This document shows, one piece after another, positions 1-11,861 of a stretch of DNA of 64,000 nucleotides; position 1 is the stretch's first letter; each line of letters starts with the position of its first letter. The notes beneath the pieces were generated by a model, which ran no database searches, had not been told where the DNA came from, and worked only from the letters and a program-made list of their open reading frames with translations. A program made the translations under genes and the position numbers. Origin of the DNA: Musa acuminata AAA Group (taxonomy: Eukaryota; Streptophyta; Magnoliopsida; Zingiberales; Musaceae); contig NC_088356.1 in NCBI RefSeq assembly GCF_036884655.1, positions 18,987,501-19,051,500 on the forward strand. Direction: 5' to 3'.

Positions 1-287
1 GGCCTATTGCCCAATCGGCCAGTTGACCTCCGTAACTCTGATTTCCTTGGCGTAATTTCTACTCTTAATGGCTTGATGCCCGAACTCATGCCTCGAAGCC
101 TTTTGTCAATACGTCGACGAATCTTTCGGCTCGACATCCAATCTTCTAACATATTTTTCTCCAGCCCAACATGATTCTTCCTTCTTTATTTGTCTCTCCC
201 TGATCGAAGCTTCCTATGTCACTTAAAACATAGATCAAATCATAAACACTATCAATTGGTTTCGTCATCAAAATCTAAGATTCAACA
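1..287 (-). mobile_element. SIRE-type copia LTR, 5' end only (element M)
   Basis: Read on the minus strand this begins with TGTTGAATC at position 287 and follows the start of the other SIRE-type LTRs in the window (for example 7260 and 56713) to the window edge. The plus-strand sequence right after it (from 288) is the middle of a gag gene in the opposite orientation. The LTR therefore marks the edge of an element inserted into that gag. The rest of M lies left of the window, so a solo LTR cannot be told from a full element. Confidence 0.8.
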
Positions 288-935
288 ACGAAGGCACTAG
301 TAAAGTTAAAGATTCGAAAATCAACGTTTTGATGCATGATTTTGAATTATTTCGGATGGAACCAAGTGAGACCATTGGAGATATATACACCCGATTTACA
401 AATGTCGTCAATGGTCTAAAAGTTCTTAGTAAAAGTTTTTCTAACTTTGAACTCGTTAATAAAATATTGAGATCTCTTCCAAAGAGTTGGGATCCTAAAG
501 TAATGGTCATTCAAAAGGCCAAGGATTTGAACTATTTTCAACTTGAAGAACTTATCGGGTCTTTAATGACCTATAAAATGAGTTGTATGGCATAAAACGA
601 ATATGAAAATAACTTTCCAAAGAACAAAAAGTATTTGGCATTTCGAACAATAGAATACCACTTGAGTGATAACTCAAGTGATGATGCTGGTGACTTTGAA
701 CTTCTCACTATAAAATTTTAAAAGTTCATGAAACAAGAATTAAAGAATAAAAATGAACTTAAAAAAAAGATGCCAAAGAAGAAGAAAGTATTCAAGGTGG
801 CTTAGAACGAATCAAGCTCATCCGATGACGAGAAGCAAACCAACAAAGATAATGTGGCGAACTATGCCTTAATGATTTTCGACAACGAGATAACCAAAAC
901 TCTTTACTTTATTTTGAAATTACTTGATGCATTTT
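288..935 (+). pseudogene. Gag remnant of element L
   Basis: Plus-strand frame matching the middle and end of the SIRE-type Gag (UBN2-type capsid region), with the motifs MHDFELFRMEPSETIGDIYT and NFELVNKILRSL. An open stretch runs from 329 to 595 (ending at TAA) and further matching segments continue to about 935, interrupted by stops. The end corresponds to the C-terminus of the Gag in elements A and H (their KMP..YFEIT ending) without any zinc knuckle. Not functional: truncated at the 5' end and carrying several stops. Confidence 0.75.
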
Positions 936-3537
936 CATGAGTTATTTTTAAATTAATTAATAAAAATAAAAAATTATAAGATTAAATAAAAGGGGATCAT
1001 GCTTTTCCTTCTAGTGGTTTTAAAAAATTAAAAAATTGATCATGACAATTGCATCTCTTTATGATAAAGGAACAAAATATTAGATTTAAATCTAATGCTT
1101 ATATACCTATTAAGATTAATCAGATGTATGTAATAAGAAATAATTATGTGTATCTTGATGATTTTGTATTGCTTTTCAGTTTTAAACTCGATTGATGGTT
1201 TTCTTAAGCATACTTATATGAAATCAATCACATAAAATGAAACACATAAAAACGAAAATGTATTATCATTGGAATCAAAATGATAAATCAAATTGCTAGT
1301 TTAAAGAAGCCTTATGTTTAATGTGTTATATTTTTTGTCATGATGATTTTGATGATGAGATTTGTTTTTCGGTTTTAATCAACGATGCATGGATTTGACA
1401 TAAAAGAAAAGGCCATGCATGTACGAAATCAATCACATAAGTTGAAACAAAAAAGTGGAAAGCATTTTTCTTTAAAATTTCTCAATCCCTACCTTATCGA
1501 GTTTTCAAAAAGGGAGATTGATGAATCTATTTGTATCATTTTTATGAATCTCTTAGACTATGAAAATAATTTTGATGATTTAAATTTGAATGACTTTTAT
1601 CCAAATCTTTCACATATTCTTGAGATTTATGAATCAAAATCTTATATCTCTTATGTTTCATTTTACCATTTACTAAGGAGGAAAATTATCCAAATGAATC
1701 ATGAATGTTCTTTTGATTACAACTTGAAAGTTTTCGATTGATTTTTTCATAATTTGTTCTCCTATGATTCTTTTTTATATTCACTAAAAAGGAGACTTAT
1801 CCTAATAAACCATGATATGCTATTTGACATCTTGATAATTTATGACTTGAGTCATGTTATGTATTATTCCCCTCTTCTTCTTTCTTATTTACAATGACAA
1901 AGGAGAGAAAGGAAATCACTGGTATTTCAAGAGATCGATAAATCTCTTTATTTCAATTTGAATCTCTTGAAATTGACTTTGTTGATTTGATAAATTGAAT
2001 GAGTTGAAAATAATGATGAATGTTTTGAAAATGAATGATTGTATCATGTTTGATGATTTTACATTTTATGCATGGTGAGTTGAAGTGATGATAGTTTAAA
2101 AATATTTATTCAAATGCATGAATCGACAATCTTTTTATCAAATGAATCATGGTTTTTCTTGTGAATTCTTGGAATTATAACATGAGATTTTATTTTATGA
2201 ATCAAGATCTTCTATTATTTATTCTCGTATTATTTAAGAGGGTTTCTTTTATGAATCTTGATTTTTTCTAAATTCTAAATAATTATAACTTGTGATATAT
2301 TTTTTATGAATCATAAACTTGACAACCTGAGATTTTTTATACATGAACCAGATCTTTTATTCTCCTATGATTCCTTTTCGCTAAAGAAGATATTCATCCA
2401 AATGAATCTTGATTCTTTCACTTGATACTTATGAATTGAAATTTATGTTATATGAATCAAGATTTTTTATTAATTGTTCTCCTACGATTCCTCTTAGTAT
2501 TTACTAAGAAAATATTTATCCAGATAAACCAATAATATATCTCTAGACTTTTTAATGTTTATGACTTGAATTTTATATGTATAATTCTTATGTATTTATG
2601 ATTTGTATATCTCATCACTAAGTTAATTTTTCTTGATATATTTCATGTGATGATTTGAAAAATGATGTAATAGGAAAAGTTTTGCACTATTGTAACCCTT
2701 CCTTCTTTTTGACAATGACAAAGTAGGAGCAAAACTTGCTAAGCTTGCTAATCTCAAAAGAGAAGCAAGAAGTGCTATCTTGCAAATCTCACAATAAGCA
2801 ATGTTTGCTAAGTTATATATTTCAAGAAGATGCAAAAATAGGCTATCTTACATACCTCAAAAAATGTAAAATTTTGCTAACTTTCATATGTATAAAATTT
2901 GCTAGCTTACATGCTCTAAAATGATATAAAATTTGCCAGCTTGCATGTTCTAATATAATGTAACACTTGCTAAATTTGCTAGCTTACAATTGCAAGGAGA
3001 AAAACTTGCTAGGAAGCAAAATTGCTAGCTTACACTTCTCAAAAGAGAAGAAAAAACTTGCTATCTTGAACATCACTAAGATTTGCTAGCTTGCAATCTC
3101 AAGATAAGCAAAAGTGCTACTATCTTGCTTATCTCAAGAAGCAAAATTTGTAAACTTATACAACTCAAAATGTTGCTAGCTTATATGTTGTAAAACTTGC
3201 ATATCTCTAAAACTTGATTGTTGCACTTCTCCTTTTTGTTGATGATAAAGAGGGAGAAGATATGATGATATGAGAATCATACATGGTAAGATTTAATATA
3301 CTTTGATATTTTGATACCATGATGATTTGAAATATTTATGATATGCATGCAAAACATATGATAATGATACATGTAATGCAATGATATACATATAATGTAT
3401 TGCAAATATTCATGATTAAATTTGCTTTTATTTGAATTCAATTTGAATTCAAGGTTCTATCAATATGGCATAATGACAGGGGGGAGTTAAAGTTAACTCC
3501 GTCATCAATTGGTTGTCATAATAAAAAAGGGAGAGAT
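936..3537 (+). other. Non-coding internal domain of element L with purine hairpins and GCTAGC repeats
   Basis: About 2.6 kb, very AT-rich, no credible coding region. From about 2735 to 3210 the words GCTAGCTTGCA and CTATCTTGCA recur every few tens of bases, mixed with CTCAAAAGAGAAG and CTCAAGAAGCAAAA words. Polypurine stretches next to a TGACAATGACAAAG or TTGATGATAAAG word lie near 1896, 2710 and 3226-3259; the last can fold with the pyrimidine stretch just before it. The true polypurine tract (about 3524-3537) touches the 3' LTR. The same layout is seen in elements A and H. Confidence 0.7.
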
Positions 3538-3912
3538 TATTGAATCTTGGATTTTGATGATAAAACAAATTGATAGTGTTTATGATCTAATATACGTTTA
3601 AATGACACAGGACTAGCTTCAATCAAGGAGAGGCAAATTGATTAAAGCAAGAGGAATCGGGAGTAGATGTAAGTCATGACCACCGAACCACTATAAAACT
3701 CTATTTGCATTTCTATTTTGCTTTTCATTCCCTTACTCTAAACTGCCTTACTTGCTAACTGCTTTCACTATACTTCCATATGTTTTCAAAGTTAAACTCA
3801 CATTTTCGATACGAGCTTTTATCGAACAAAAGATTTTCGAACCGATGAGGTTTTTATTGCTGCACTAATTCACGCCCCCCCCCCCTTCTTAGTGTTGTTC
3901 TTGATCCTAACA
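3538..3912 (+). repeat. 3' LTR of element L, internally deleted
   Basis: Starts TATTGAATC (a G-to-A change from the usual TGTTGAATC) directly after a polypurine tract and ends in a C-tract followed by the usual CCTAACA end at 3906-3912. At 375 bp it is far shorter than the 1.66-2.05 kb LTRs elsewhere in the window. The start and the U5 end are kept, while the palindrome array and TATA region are gone. Confidence 0.8.
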
Positions 3913-5110
3913 TGCACAACATACACTAGTGGCTATATACTCAGCTTCGATTATAGATAATGCAATCGAGTTTTGTTTTTTAGAAGATCAAGAAATAAGT
4001 GCATGACCTAAGAATTGACATATTTCGAATATGCTTTTTCTATCTTTTTTACATCCAGCAAAATTCGCATCAGCATAAGAAATTAATTCAATGTTTTTAA
4101 ATTTTAGATATCATAATCCTAGATTAAGGGTTCCTTTAAGATATCTAAGAATTCTTTTAACGACTTTAAGATGAGATAGCTTAGGATTAGATTAAAATCT
4201 AGCACAATGTACTACGCTAAACATGCTGTCTGGCCTAGTTGCGGTGAGGTATAGTAAACTTCCTATTATACACCTATAAGTTTTTTTATCAAATCTTTCT
4301 CCACTTTCGTCCATATCTAACTTAGTGGAGGTACTCATAGGAGTATTGATAGCTTTTGAACCATCCATATTAAACCGTTTTCTTAATTCTAATGCATATT
4401 TGGTTTGACTAAGAAAAATACTATCACTAAGTTGTTTGATTTGTAAGCCTAAAAGGAAAGTTAGTTCATCCACTAAACTCATTTCAAACTCTTGGCTCAT
4501 ACTCTTGGCAAATGATTCACATAAGGATTCATTTGTAGAATCAAAAATAATATCATCAACATAAATTTGAACAACAAGAAAGTTATTTTCAAAATTTTTA
4601 ATAAATAATGTAGTATCGACCTTGCCTTTAAATAAATTATTTTGGATAAAAAAGGAGCTAAGTCTCTCATACCAAGCCCTCGGGGCTTGTTTTAATCTAT
4701 ATAGAGCTTTACTTAACTTAAACACATGATTAGGAAAAAGAGAGTTCTCAAATCCGGGTGGTTATTCAACATACACTTCTTCAAAAATAAAGACATTTAA
4801 GAAAGCACTTTTAACATTCATTTGAAACAACTTAAAATTATTACTACTAACATAGGTAAGGAGCATCCTATGTTGAAATCGATATCTTCACTTCTAATCT
4901 TGCCATAGGAGTGAAGGTTTCTTCATAATCGATATCTTCTTCTTGGTTGAAATCCTTGGCCACTAATCTAGCATTGTTTCTAACCACGATACCTAATTCA
5001 TCTTCCTTGTTTCTAAAGACCCATTTAGTACCAATAACTAAATAGTCATTAGGTCTTGGAAAATGCTTCCACACCTCATTTCTCTCAAATTGGTTCAACT
5101 CTTCTTGCAT
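3913..5110 (-). pseudogene. RT and RNase H (partial) of element B
   Basis: Minus-strand Ty1-copia reverse transcriptase in pieces. The N-terminal part (5110-4868) has the GTKWVFRNK and ARLVAKDFNQ motifs and the FTPMARLE stretch. The larger part (4725-4192) has ALYRLKQAPRAWYERL, the catalytic YVDDIIF motif and SLLYLTATRPD, and runs into a damaged RNase H start to 3913, where it meets the LTR of element L. Stops separate the pieces. RNase H catalytic residues beyond the first part are missing because the element is cut off. Confidence 0.85.
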
Positions 5111-5275
5111 TGCGATAACCCATGAATCATCTTTTAAGGCTTCATCAATGCATTTTGGTTCAATTTGAGAAAGAAAAACGGTATTGGCACAAAATTTTTT
5201 TAAAAAAGAACAAGTTTGAACACCCTTTGATGTATCTCTTATAATTAGCTCCTTAGGATGAGTATCTACATACTT

Positions 5276-6299
5276 TCATTCCTTAGATAAGGATGTTTCG
5301 GAAGAATATGTATCTAAGTTGCTAGTTGGAGGAAAGGTTTCATTCAAAGTCAAAGCATCAAAATTAAGATCATCATCAAAATTATTTTTCTTAAATTTGA
5401 AAACTTCATTAAAGACAACATGAATAGACTCTACTATAACCAAGGTTCTTTTTATTAAATACACAAAAGACTTTAGAAATAAAAGAATAACCAAGAAAAA
5501 TACCTTCATCAGATTTTGCATCAAACTTTCCTAAGGCATCTTTTTCATTCAAGATAAAACATTTACAACCGAAAACTTTAAAATATGAAACGTTAGGTTT
5601 TTCGTTATTCCATAGTTCATAAGGAGTTTTGGAAAGTAATGGTCTTACTAAAATCCTATTCATGACATAGCATACCATATTAACGGCTTCGGCCCAAAAA
5701 TATTTGAGTAGGCTATGTTCGTTTAATATGGTTCTTATCATTTCTTGTAAACTCCTAATTTTTCTTTCTACTACTCTATTTTGTTGAGGATTTCTCGGAG
5801 TAGAGAAATTGTGATTATATCCACTAGATTCATAAAAATTTTAGTAATCGCAGTTTTGAAATTCACTACCGTGATTGCTCTGAATTGATGAAATCATAAA
5901 GCCTTTTTCATTTTGAACTAGTTTACAGAACTTAGAAAAACACTTAAAGCAATCACTTTTGTGTGTCAAGAAATATGTCCAAGTGTATCTACTATAATCG
6001 TCTACAATTACAAAGGCATATTTGCTATCTCCTAGGCTTGTCATATCAATTGGTTCAAACAAATCCATATGGATCAATTGCAATGGTGTAGAGGTACTTA
6101 TTTAATTCTTTGATTTGAAACTACATTTTATTTGTTTTCCTACTTCACATGGATCATACACATTTTCTTTAACAAACTTAATGTTAGGAATGCCTCTTAC
6201 AAGTTCACTAGATGAGATTTGAGAAATTAGTTTTATGCTAGTATGACCTAATCTTCTATGCCAAAGCCAAGCATCGTCATTCAAAATTGAAAAACACAT
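5276..6299 (-). pseudogene. Integrase of element B
   Basis: Minus-strand integrase remnants. The zinc-binding N-terminal region (6299-6102) reads AWLWHRRLGHTSIKLISQI, followed by a damaged CxxC pair (YDPCEVGKQ). The core (6083-5841) has the first catalytic Asp in HMDLFEP, while the second site reads SNHGSEF where Asp is expected, so the catalytic Asp is changed to Asn. The C-terminal half (5741-5409) has YFWAEAVN, PYELWNNEKPN and FKVFGCKCFILNEKD. Frame breaks separate the parts. Confidence 0.85.
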
Positions 6300-6341
6300 T
6301 TCATTACAAAGATCATCAATGTCAATAGTGCATACATTATT

Positions 6342-6650
6342 TTATTTTAGGGCAATCATAGATGTGTTTTTGTATGGTTGTTTAATAATGCAAGCATTGG
6401 ATTCAAATCTAATGATGTATCCTTTATCACATAATTGACTAATAATCAAAAGATTATGCTTTAAGCCATCAACCAACAACACATCTTTAATCAAAAAGTT
6501 AGATTTGTTACCTATGTTTCCTTTGCTAGTGATTTTACCATTGTTATTATCTCCGAAGGTGACATACCCTTCGTCTAAGCTAGTAAGCTTAGAGAATTTA
6601 GATGGATCTCCAATCATGTGCCTTGAGCATCCATTATCAAGGTTTCATCT
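6342..6650 (-). pseudogene. Protease region of element B
   Basis: Minus-strand aspartic protease and downstream region. The active-site neighbourhood reads LDNGCSRHMIGD, against the DSGCSRHM usual in SIRE-type elements, so Ser is changed to Asn. It is followed by YVTFGDNN and VLLVDGLKHNLLIISQLCD, typical of the segment just before integrase. A stop lies just upstream of the active-site motif. It precedes the integrase remnant in the expected Ty1-copia order. Confidence 0.75.
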
Positions 6651-6725
6651 CTTACTCCTAGTTTGTGATGGTAAATATTTTTATAAAAAAGAATGATTTT
6701 TAGGTAACCATTTGACCTTGGGTAC

Positions 6726-7254
6726 CTAAAAAATTGATCTATTCAACTTATCATTGTGTATGGAGTTCTTTACGATTCCTTTAGGAACCCAAATCAATTT
6801 ATATGGACTATATCTCTTAAACAGATATTTGTAAACAATGTGCCCGAGTTTGTAACAAAAGTTGCATTTGGTGGGGGGTGGTGATACATGCAAGGTAGGA
6901 CATTTAACAAAGGTGGTTGTATTTTGGTGAGAGCTACTCACAAATCCAATTCTGCCTCTTCTATGGATGCGACCCTTATTGGCAAGGATCATGTTCAAGG
7001 ACTTGCTACCAACCTTAAACTTTTCTAGATTTTCTTTGAGTAGCAAGTTTTCTTTCTCAAGTACTTCTAAGTAGTCACACTTACTGCATAGAGGCAATGA
7101 AGGACTATCATGCTTATGCTTTTCATATTCAATATTTAAAAGGGCATTCTCCTTTTTCAAACAATTAAACATTTTACTCATTATTCTACATTCATCGAAC
7201 AAATCATGAAAAGCACTTAAAAGCTCATTGAAAGATAAATTTGCATATAATGAA
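6726..7254 (-). pseudogene. C-terminal Gag of element B
   Basis: Minus-strand continuation of Gag after element A: a Leu/Lys/Glu-rich coiled-coil-like stretch (LEKENLLLKENLEKF), then a damaged zinc knuckle (CNFCYKLGH with the last Cys replaced by Tyr) and the WVPKG motif. The frame ends at 6726. The upstream part of the same gag is on the other side of element A at 13560-14573, so the gene was one piece before A inserted. Confidence 0.8.
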
Positions 7255-7259
7255 CCACT
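7255..7259. repeat. Left target-site duplication of element A (CCACT)
   Basis: CCACT lies directly before the 5' LTR of A, and the same five bases occur directly after its 3' LTR at 13555-13559. Five bases is the usual Ty1-copia duplication length. Both flanks are gag sequence of element B. Confidence 0.85.
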
Positions 7260-8916
7260 TATTGAATCTCGTATTTTGTTGATGAAACCAATTGATAAGT
7301 GTTTATGATTTGATCTGCGTTTTGAGTGACGCAAGATGTTCCGATCAAGGAGAGACATTTAAAGCAGGAAGAATCATGTTGGGCCGGTGAAACATGTCAG
7401 AAGATTGGACGTCGCACTGAAGGATCGGTCGACGTATCGACAAATGGCTTCAGGCCATGGATTCGGGCATCGGGCTAAGAAGAACGGATATTGCACCAAG
7501 GATATTAGAGTTGCAGAGGTCAATTGGCCAATTGAAAAATAGGCTGCAAGAGAGGATGATGCACCGAAGAATCGGACGAAGCGTCGAAGGACCAATGACA
7601 TGTCGGACAACATGATTCATGCTTAGTATTAATTGTCTAGATTGAAGTATGTTTTTATATATGTAGGATTAACTACGAAAGCAAGGCATAAAGTAAAATA
7701 AAGTCCCGGAGTCAAGAACGTGATTTCATTGGGAGTTCGAGAGTTCGTCGGAAGTCCGGACGTTCGTCGGAAGTTCTACAGGAACCAGCCAAAAAGTCTC
7801 AGAGCTTGCCAGAGAAGCTCATCGGAACTCGCCAAGAAGATCGTCGTGAAGTCCAGGAGCTTGCCGGGAGTTCACTGGAACATTGCCGAGAGATCGTCGG
7901 AAGTTCGTCAGAAGATCGCCGGAAGCTTGCCGGAAGAAACTAGACTTACGGACTTGTTTAGCTTAAAAAATGTCTTAGAATTCATAGTTAGCACGTAATT
8001 GGGATTGGATTTGGGCCAACCTAATTAGGGGCAAGTTGGGCCCATGTAAGGACTATGTTAGGCCCAATTAAAGGCCCAAATAGTGACCCAAAGGTGGTAC
8101 CATCATGGCATAGTCTTCGAGACTATGTCAGGCGGTGGTACCGTCGGTCTAGGCGGTGGTACCGTACAGACACAACCTCCGAGAGGCTGTAGGCGGTGGT
8201 ACCACCAGTCCGGGCGATGGTACCACCCAGCACAGCCTCCCATACGGTGGTACCACCCAGTGTAGTGTCAATGTCAGACTGACACTAGCGGTGGTACCGT
8301 CGAAACCTAGGAAACCCGGGATGAGATATATTTAGGCTTCAAGTTTGAATCAACTTGATGCCTATAAATACCCCTCTCATCCCTGGTTAAACTACATAAG
8401 TATTGAGAGTAAAAAGGAAAGAAACTCTATTGTAATCTTGTGTGAAACACATCTCAAAGTTCTAAGTGTTAGAATAGTTTGAGAGAGGAGTGAGTGGGGG
8501 TGTAAGGGTTATCTCCTAAACCCGATAAAAGGAAAAATAGCTGTAAAAAGGAGGTTGATCTTCGCTTATAAAGGAAGATCGATAGTGGATGCCAATGGCC
8601 TCGAAGGAAGAGGAATCGGTAGAATTGATGTAGGTCACGATGACCGAACCACTATAAAATCGGCGTGTTCTTCTCTGGTTTGCATTTCTATATTTGAGCA
8701 ATTTACTTTACTGCAAACCTCTTAACTTGCTTTACATCCACTACGCATCTTTCGTATGCTTTTAAGTTATCTTTACGAAAACGCTTTCAAGTTAACCTCT
8801 CTCTAAAATGATTTTCGTCGAAATCAGTTTTTATCGTATGAAGTTTTTTGAACCGACGTAATTTTACTGCTGCACTAATTCACTCCCCCCTCTTAGTGCC
8901 GACTCTTTTCCTAACA
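7260..8916 (+). repeat. 5' LTR of element A
   Basis: 1657 bp, starting TATTGAATC (TG decayed to TA) and ending CCTAACA. It contains an array of GGTACC-centred palindromes (about 8093-8310), a TATAAATA box at 8363-8370 and a C-tract followed by TCTTAGTG near the end. The primer-binding site follows immediately. Confidence 0.9.
8363..8370 (+). promoter_or_regulatory. LTR promoter TATA box (element A)
   Basis: TATAAATA in the setting CCTATAAATACCCC. The same box and setting recur in the other SIRE-type LTRs at 12980, 17365, 57981 and 63823 (plus) and at 15095 and 37477 (minus). In each case it lies downstream of the palindrome array, so this is the likely LTR promoter. Confidence 0.7.
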
Positions 8917-8918
8917 AT

Positions 8919-8930
8919 TGGTATTAGAGC
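8919..8930 (+). other. Primer-binding site of element A
   Basis: TGGTATTAGAGC two bases after the LTR, one change from TGGTATCAGAGC, the sequence complementary to the 3' end of plant initiator tRNA-Met that copia elements use to start minus-strand synthesis. Confidence 0.8.
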
Positions 8931-8965
8931 CTCGTATTTCTTATTTGGTTTAACACCTAAGAGAA

Positions 8966-9910
8966 TTGTCTCTTTTCGACTTTCAAGAGGGTCACTCTCT
9001 CATTCGTCCTCCCCTTTTCAATGGGATGGACTACACATATTGGAAAACTCGAATAAGAGTTTTCTTGCTTTCTTTGGATTTGAACTTATGGAACATTATT
9101 GAAAATGGTTTTCGAAGGTCTTCTCTTCCAATGAACCATTGGAATGATTTGGAGAAGAAGATATTTTCTTTAAATGCTAGAGCTATGAACGCTCTATTTT
9201 GTGCCTTAGATAAAAATGAGTTTAATCGGGTTTTTACTTATGAAACAACTTTCGATATATGGCACACTCTCGAAATCATACACGAATGCACTAATAGAGT
9301 AAAAGATTCTGAAATCAATCTTTTAATGCATGATTTTGAACTATTTCGAATGAAGCCAAGTGAAACCATTAGAGACATGTACACCCGTTTTACGGATGTC
9401 ATCAATGGTTTAAAAGCTATTGGCAAATGCTTTTCTAATTTTGAACTCGTTAACAAGATTTTATAATTGTTTTCTAAGAATTGGGATTCGAAAATAATGG
9501 CTATACAAGAATAAAAAAATTTGAATACGTTTTTGATCGAAAAACTTATCGAGTCTCTAATGACTAATGAAATGACGTATAATACACGTAAAAAACTTGA
9601 GAACTACCTTCCAAAGAACATAAAAGATTTCAGACTAAGAACAATCAAAGACCACTCGAGCATAAACTCAAGTGAACTTCTCACTCTGAAATTTAAAAGG
9701 TTCATGAAACAAGAATTAAAGAACAAAAATAAACTTAAAAAGAATGCAACTACTTACTATGAATGTAAGAAGAAGGAAACTCTTTGGGACGAATCAAGCT
9801 CATCCAAAGACGAGGAGAAAATCAACAAAGGCGAGGTGGCAAACTACGCCTTAACGGCTTTCGACAATGAAGTAATCAAAATGCCCTTAGTTTACTTTGA
9901 AATTACATAA
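8966..9910 (+). pseudogene. Gag of element A, without zinc knuckle
   Basis: SIRE-type Gag in two open pieces (8966-9466 and 9521-9910). The codon matching the Gag start of element H is TTG here, so the start is lost, and a TAA ends the first piece. Motifs: PPLFNGMDYTYWKTRIRVFL near the N-terminus, ALFCALDKNEFNRV, FELFRMKPSETIRDMYTRF and FSNFELVNKIL. The C-terminus goes from a short YYECKKKETLWDES segment, where the zinc knuckle would be, straight to an acidic stretch and the ending KMPLVYFEIT. Element H has the same ending, so the shortening is shared and old. Confidence 0.85.
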
Positions 9911-11861
9911 TGATGTTCATGAATTATTTTTAATTTAGTTTAGAATAATTATTTTTCTTAAAAATTATATGTTTAATAATGTAATGAAAATGTAAAAAAA
10001 TTAGGAATCATGCTTATCATGCTATTAATTTTGAAAATGATAATGACAAATGCATGTTTCATGATAAACAAACAAAATAATTTTGAATGCCTTATGAAAT
10101 CATGCTTGATGTTTTAATGATGAAAATACAACTAAATATTAGATTTAAATCTAATGATTGATCCTATGTTTAATGTGTTTTTTTTTTTTGTCATGATGAT
10201 TTTGATTAAAGATGATTTGAAATCATGCTTAATGAGTTTATCTTTCTAAATTATTCATAATGATTCTTACAATTTATGGATTATCGATTTTTACCATAAT
10301 GAAAGTGACTTTTTCGATTTTAAAAATAATACATGTTTTTTATTTGACATAAATGAAAAAGACATGCTAATATGAAACCAATCACTTAAAATGAAACACA
10401 TAAAAAGGAAAATATATTATCATTGAAATTAAAATAATGAATCAATTTATGTTATGAATTTTGTGAACCATGAAATTAATTTTGATGAATCTATTTGTAT
10501 CATTTTTATGAATCTCTTAAAAGTGACTTTGTTGATTTAACAAGTTGAATGATTTGAAGATAAATGATGATTTTTCTCTTGATTATAACTTATGATTTTT
10601 TTTATGAATCATCATCTTAATTTTGAACTCCTATGTTTCTTCTTACCATTTATCTAAAACGAAGAGATTAATGAATCTATCTATTTTTTTTATGAATCTC
10701 TTGAAAATGATTTTGATTTGATGATTTGAATATGAATGAGTTTTATCATGATTTTTTGAGATTTATAACTTGAGATTTCTTATGCTTAAATCAAGATTTT
10801 ATATGCATGAATTGAAATTTTTTTTTCTCCTAAGTTTATTTTACGATTTATTGAAGAGAATATCTTTTTAGAAATTCATGACTTAAAATTTCTTTTGAAT
10901 ATCTTTTATTATTTGATCTCCTAATATTTTCTTTTGATTATTTAAGAGGATATTTTTCAAAATAAATAATGTCTTTTGGTATTCACATGATCTTATCTTT
11001 CATGATATGATTTTTATACAATTCCTTGTATTCATGAAATGTTTATCTCATCACCTAATTAATTTTTCTTGATATTCTTCATGTGATGATATGAAATTAT
11101 GCATGAAATACTCATGATATTATGTTGATGCATACAAATGAGAATTTATGATTTGTATTTCGCATGATATGATTGAATCATTGTTGTAAAAGAAAAAGGA
11201 AATTGTTAGCTTGCACATTACAAAAGAGAACAAAAATATATACTAGCTTGAATGATAAAACATGAGATTGTTTATAAAATTTATTATTCTCATGATGTGT
11301 AAATTGAAATAAAAGGAAATGAATTGTGTCATTGTATTGTTATTCCCCTCTTTTTGCCAATGACAAAGGGGGGAGAAAGAATTGCTAGTATGCACATCTC
11401 TAAAGAGAAAAATTACTCGCTTGCACTTCTCAAAAGAGAAGAAAGAATGATGCTATCTTGTGAATTTTGCTAAGTTACATATTTCAAGAAAATGCAAAAA
11501 TGATGCTATCTTGTACATTTCAAAAACTTGCTAGTTTGAACATCGTAAAGAAAAGCAAATATGCCAACTTGCACATCCTTAAATTTACTAGCTTACAAAT
11601 TGCATGATGATAAAAATGAAGATTATATTTATTATGCAATAATTTGAACTTGTATGTCCAAACACTTGAAAATTACACTTCTCCTTTTTGTTGATGACAA
11701 AGGGGGAGAAGTATGATTATATTATGCATGATGACATATTACAAATATTCATGATGAAATTTGCAATGACTTAAATTCAGCTTGAATTCAAGATTCTATC
11801 AATATGGCATATTAATAGGGGGAGTTAAGGTTAACTCCGTCAACAATTTGTTATCATCATC
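9911..11861 (+). other. Non-coding internal domain of element A
   Basis: About 2 kb of AT-rich DNA with many short ATGATTT/ATGAATC words and no credible gene. Two polypurine hairpin segments lie at about 11344-11378 and 11678-11711; the second pairs CTTCTCC with GGGGAGAAG around TTGATGACAAA. Repeated GCTAGCTTGCA-like words occur at about 11205-11590. A second purine run and the functional polypurine tract (11862-11875) lie just before the 3' LTR, after a TTAACTCCGTCA word also seen in L and H. Confidence 0.7.

Larger units (their letters stand above)
288..3912 (+). mobile_element. Truncated gag-only SIRE-type element L
   Basis: A plus-strand element remnant: a gag fragment, a long non-coding AT-rich domain, a polypurine tract and a short 3' LTR. 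No protease, integrase or reverse transcriptase sequence is present between gag and the LTR. The order and content match elements A (7260-13554) and H (56713 onward). The 5' LTR and the start of gag are missing because the minus-strand LTR at 1-287 interrupts them. On the right it abuts the RNase H region of minus-strand element B. Confidence 0.8.

Noticed and set aside
1385..1741. 118-codon open frame in the non-coding domain of element L, considered as an env-like gene
   Set aside because: It has no membrane segment or family motif, is strongly AT-biased and has no counterpart in the same position of A or H.
8919..8930. tRNA-Met-like words at the primer sites as tRNA genes
   Set aside because: Only 12-base matches to the tRNA 3' end, without the rest of a cloverleaf.
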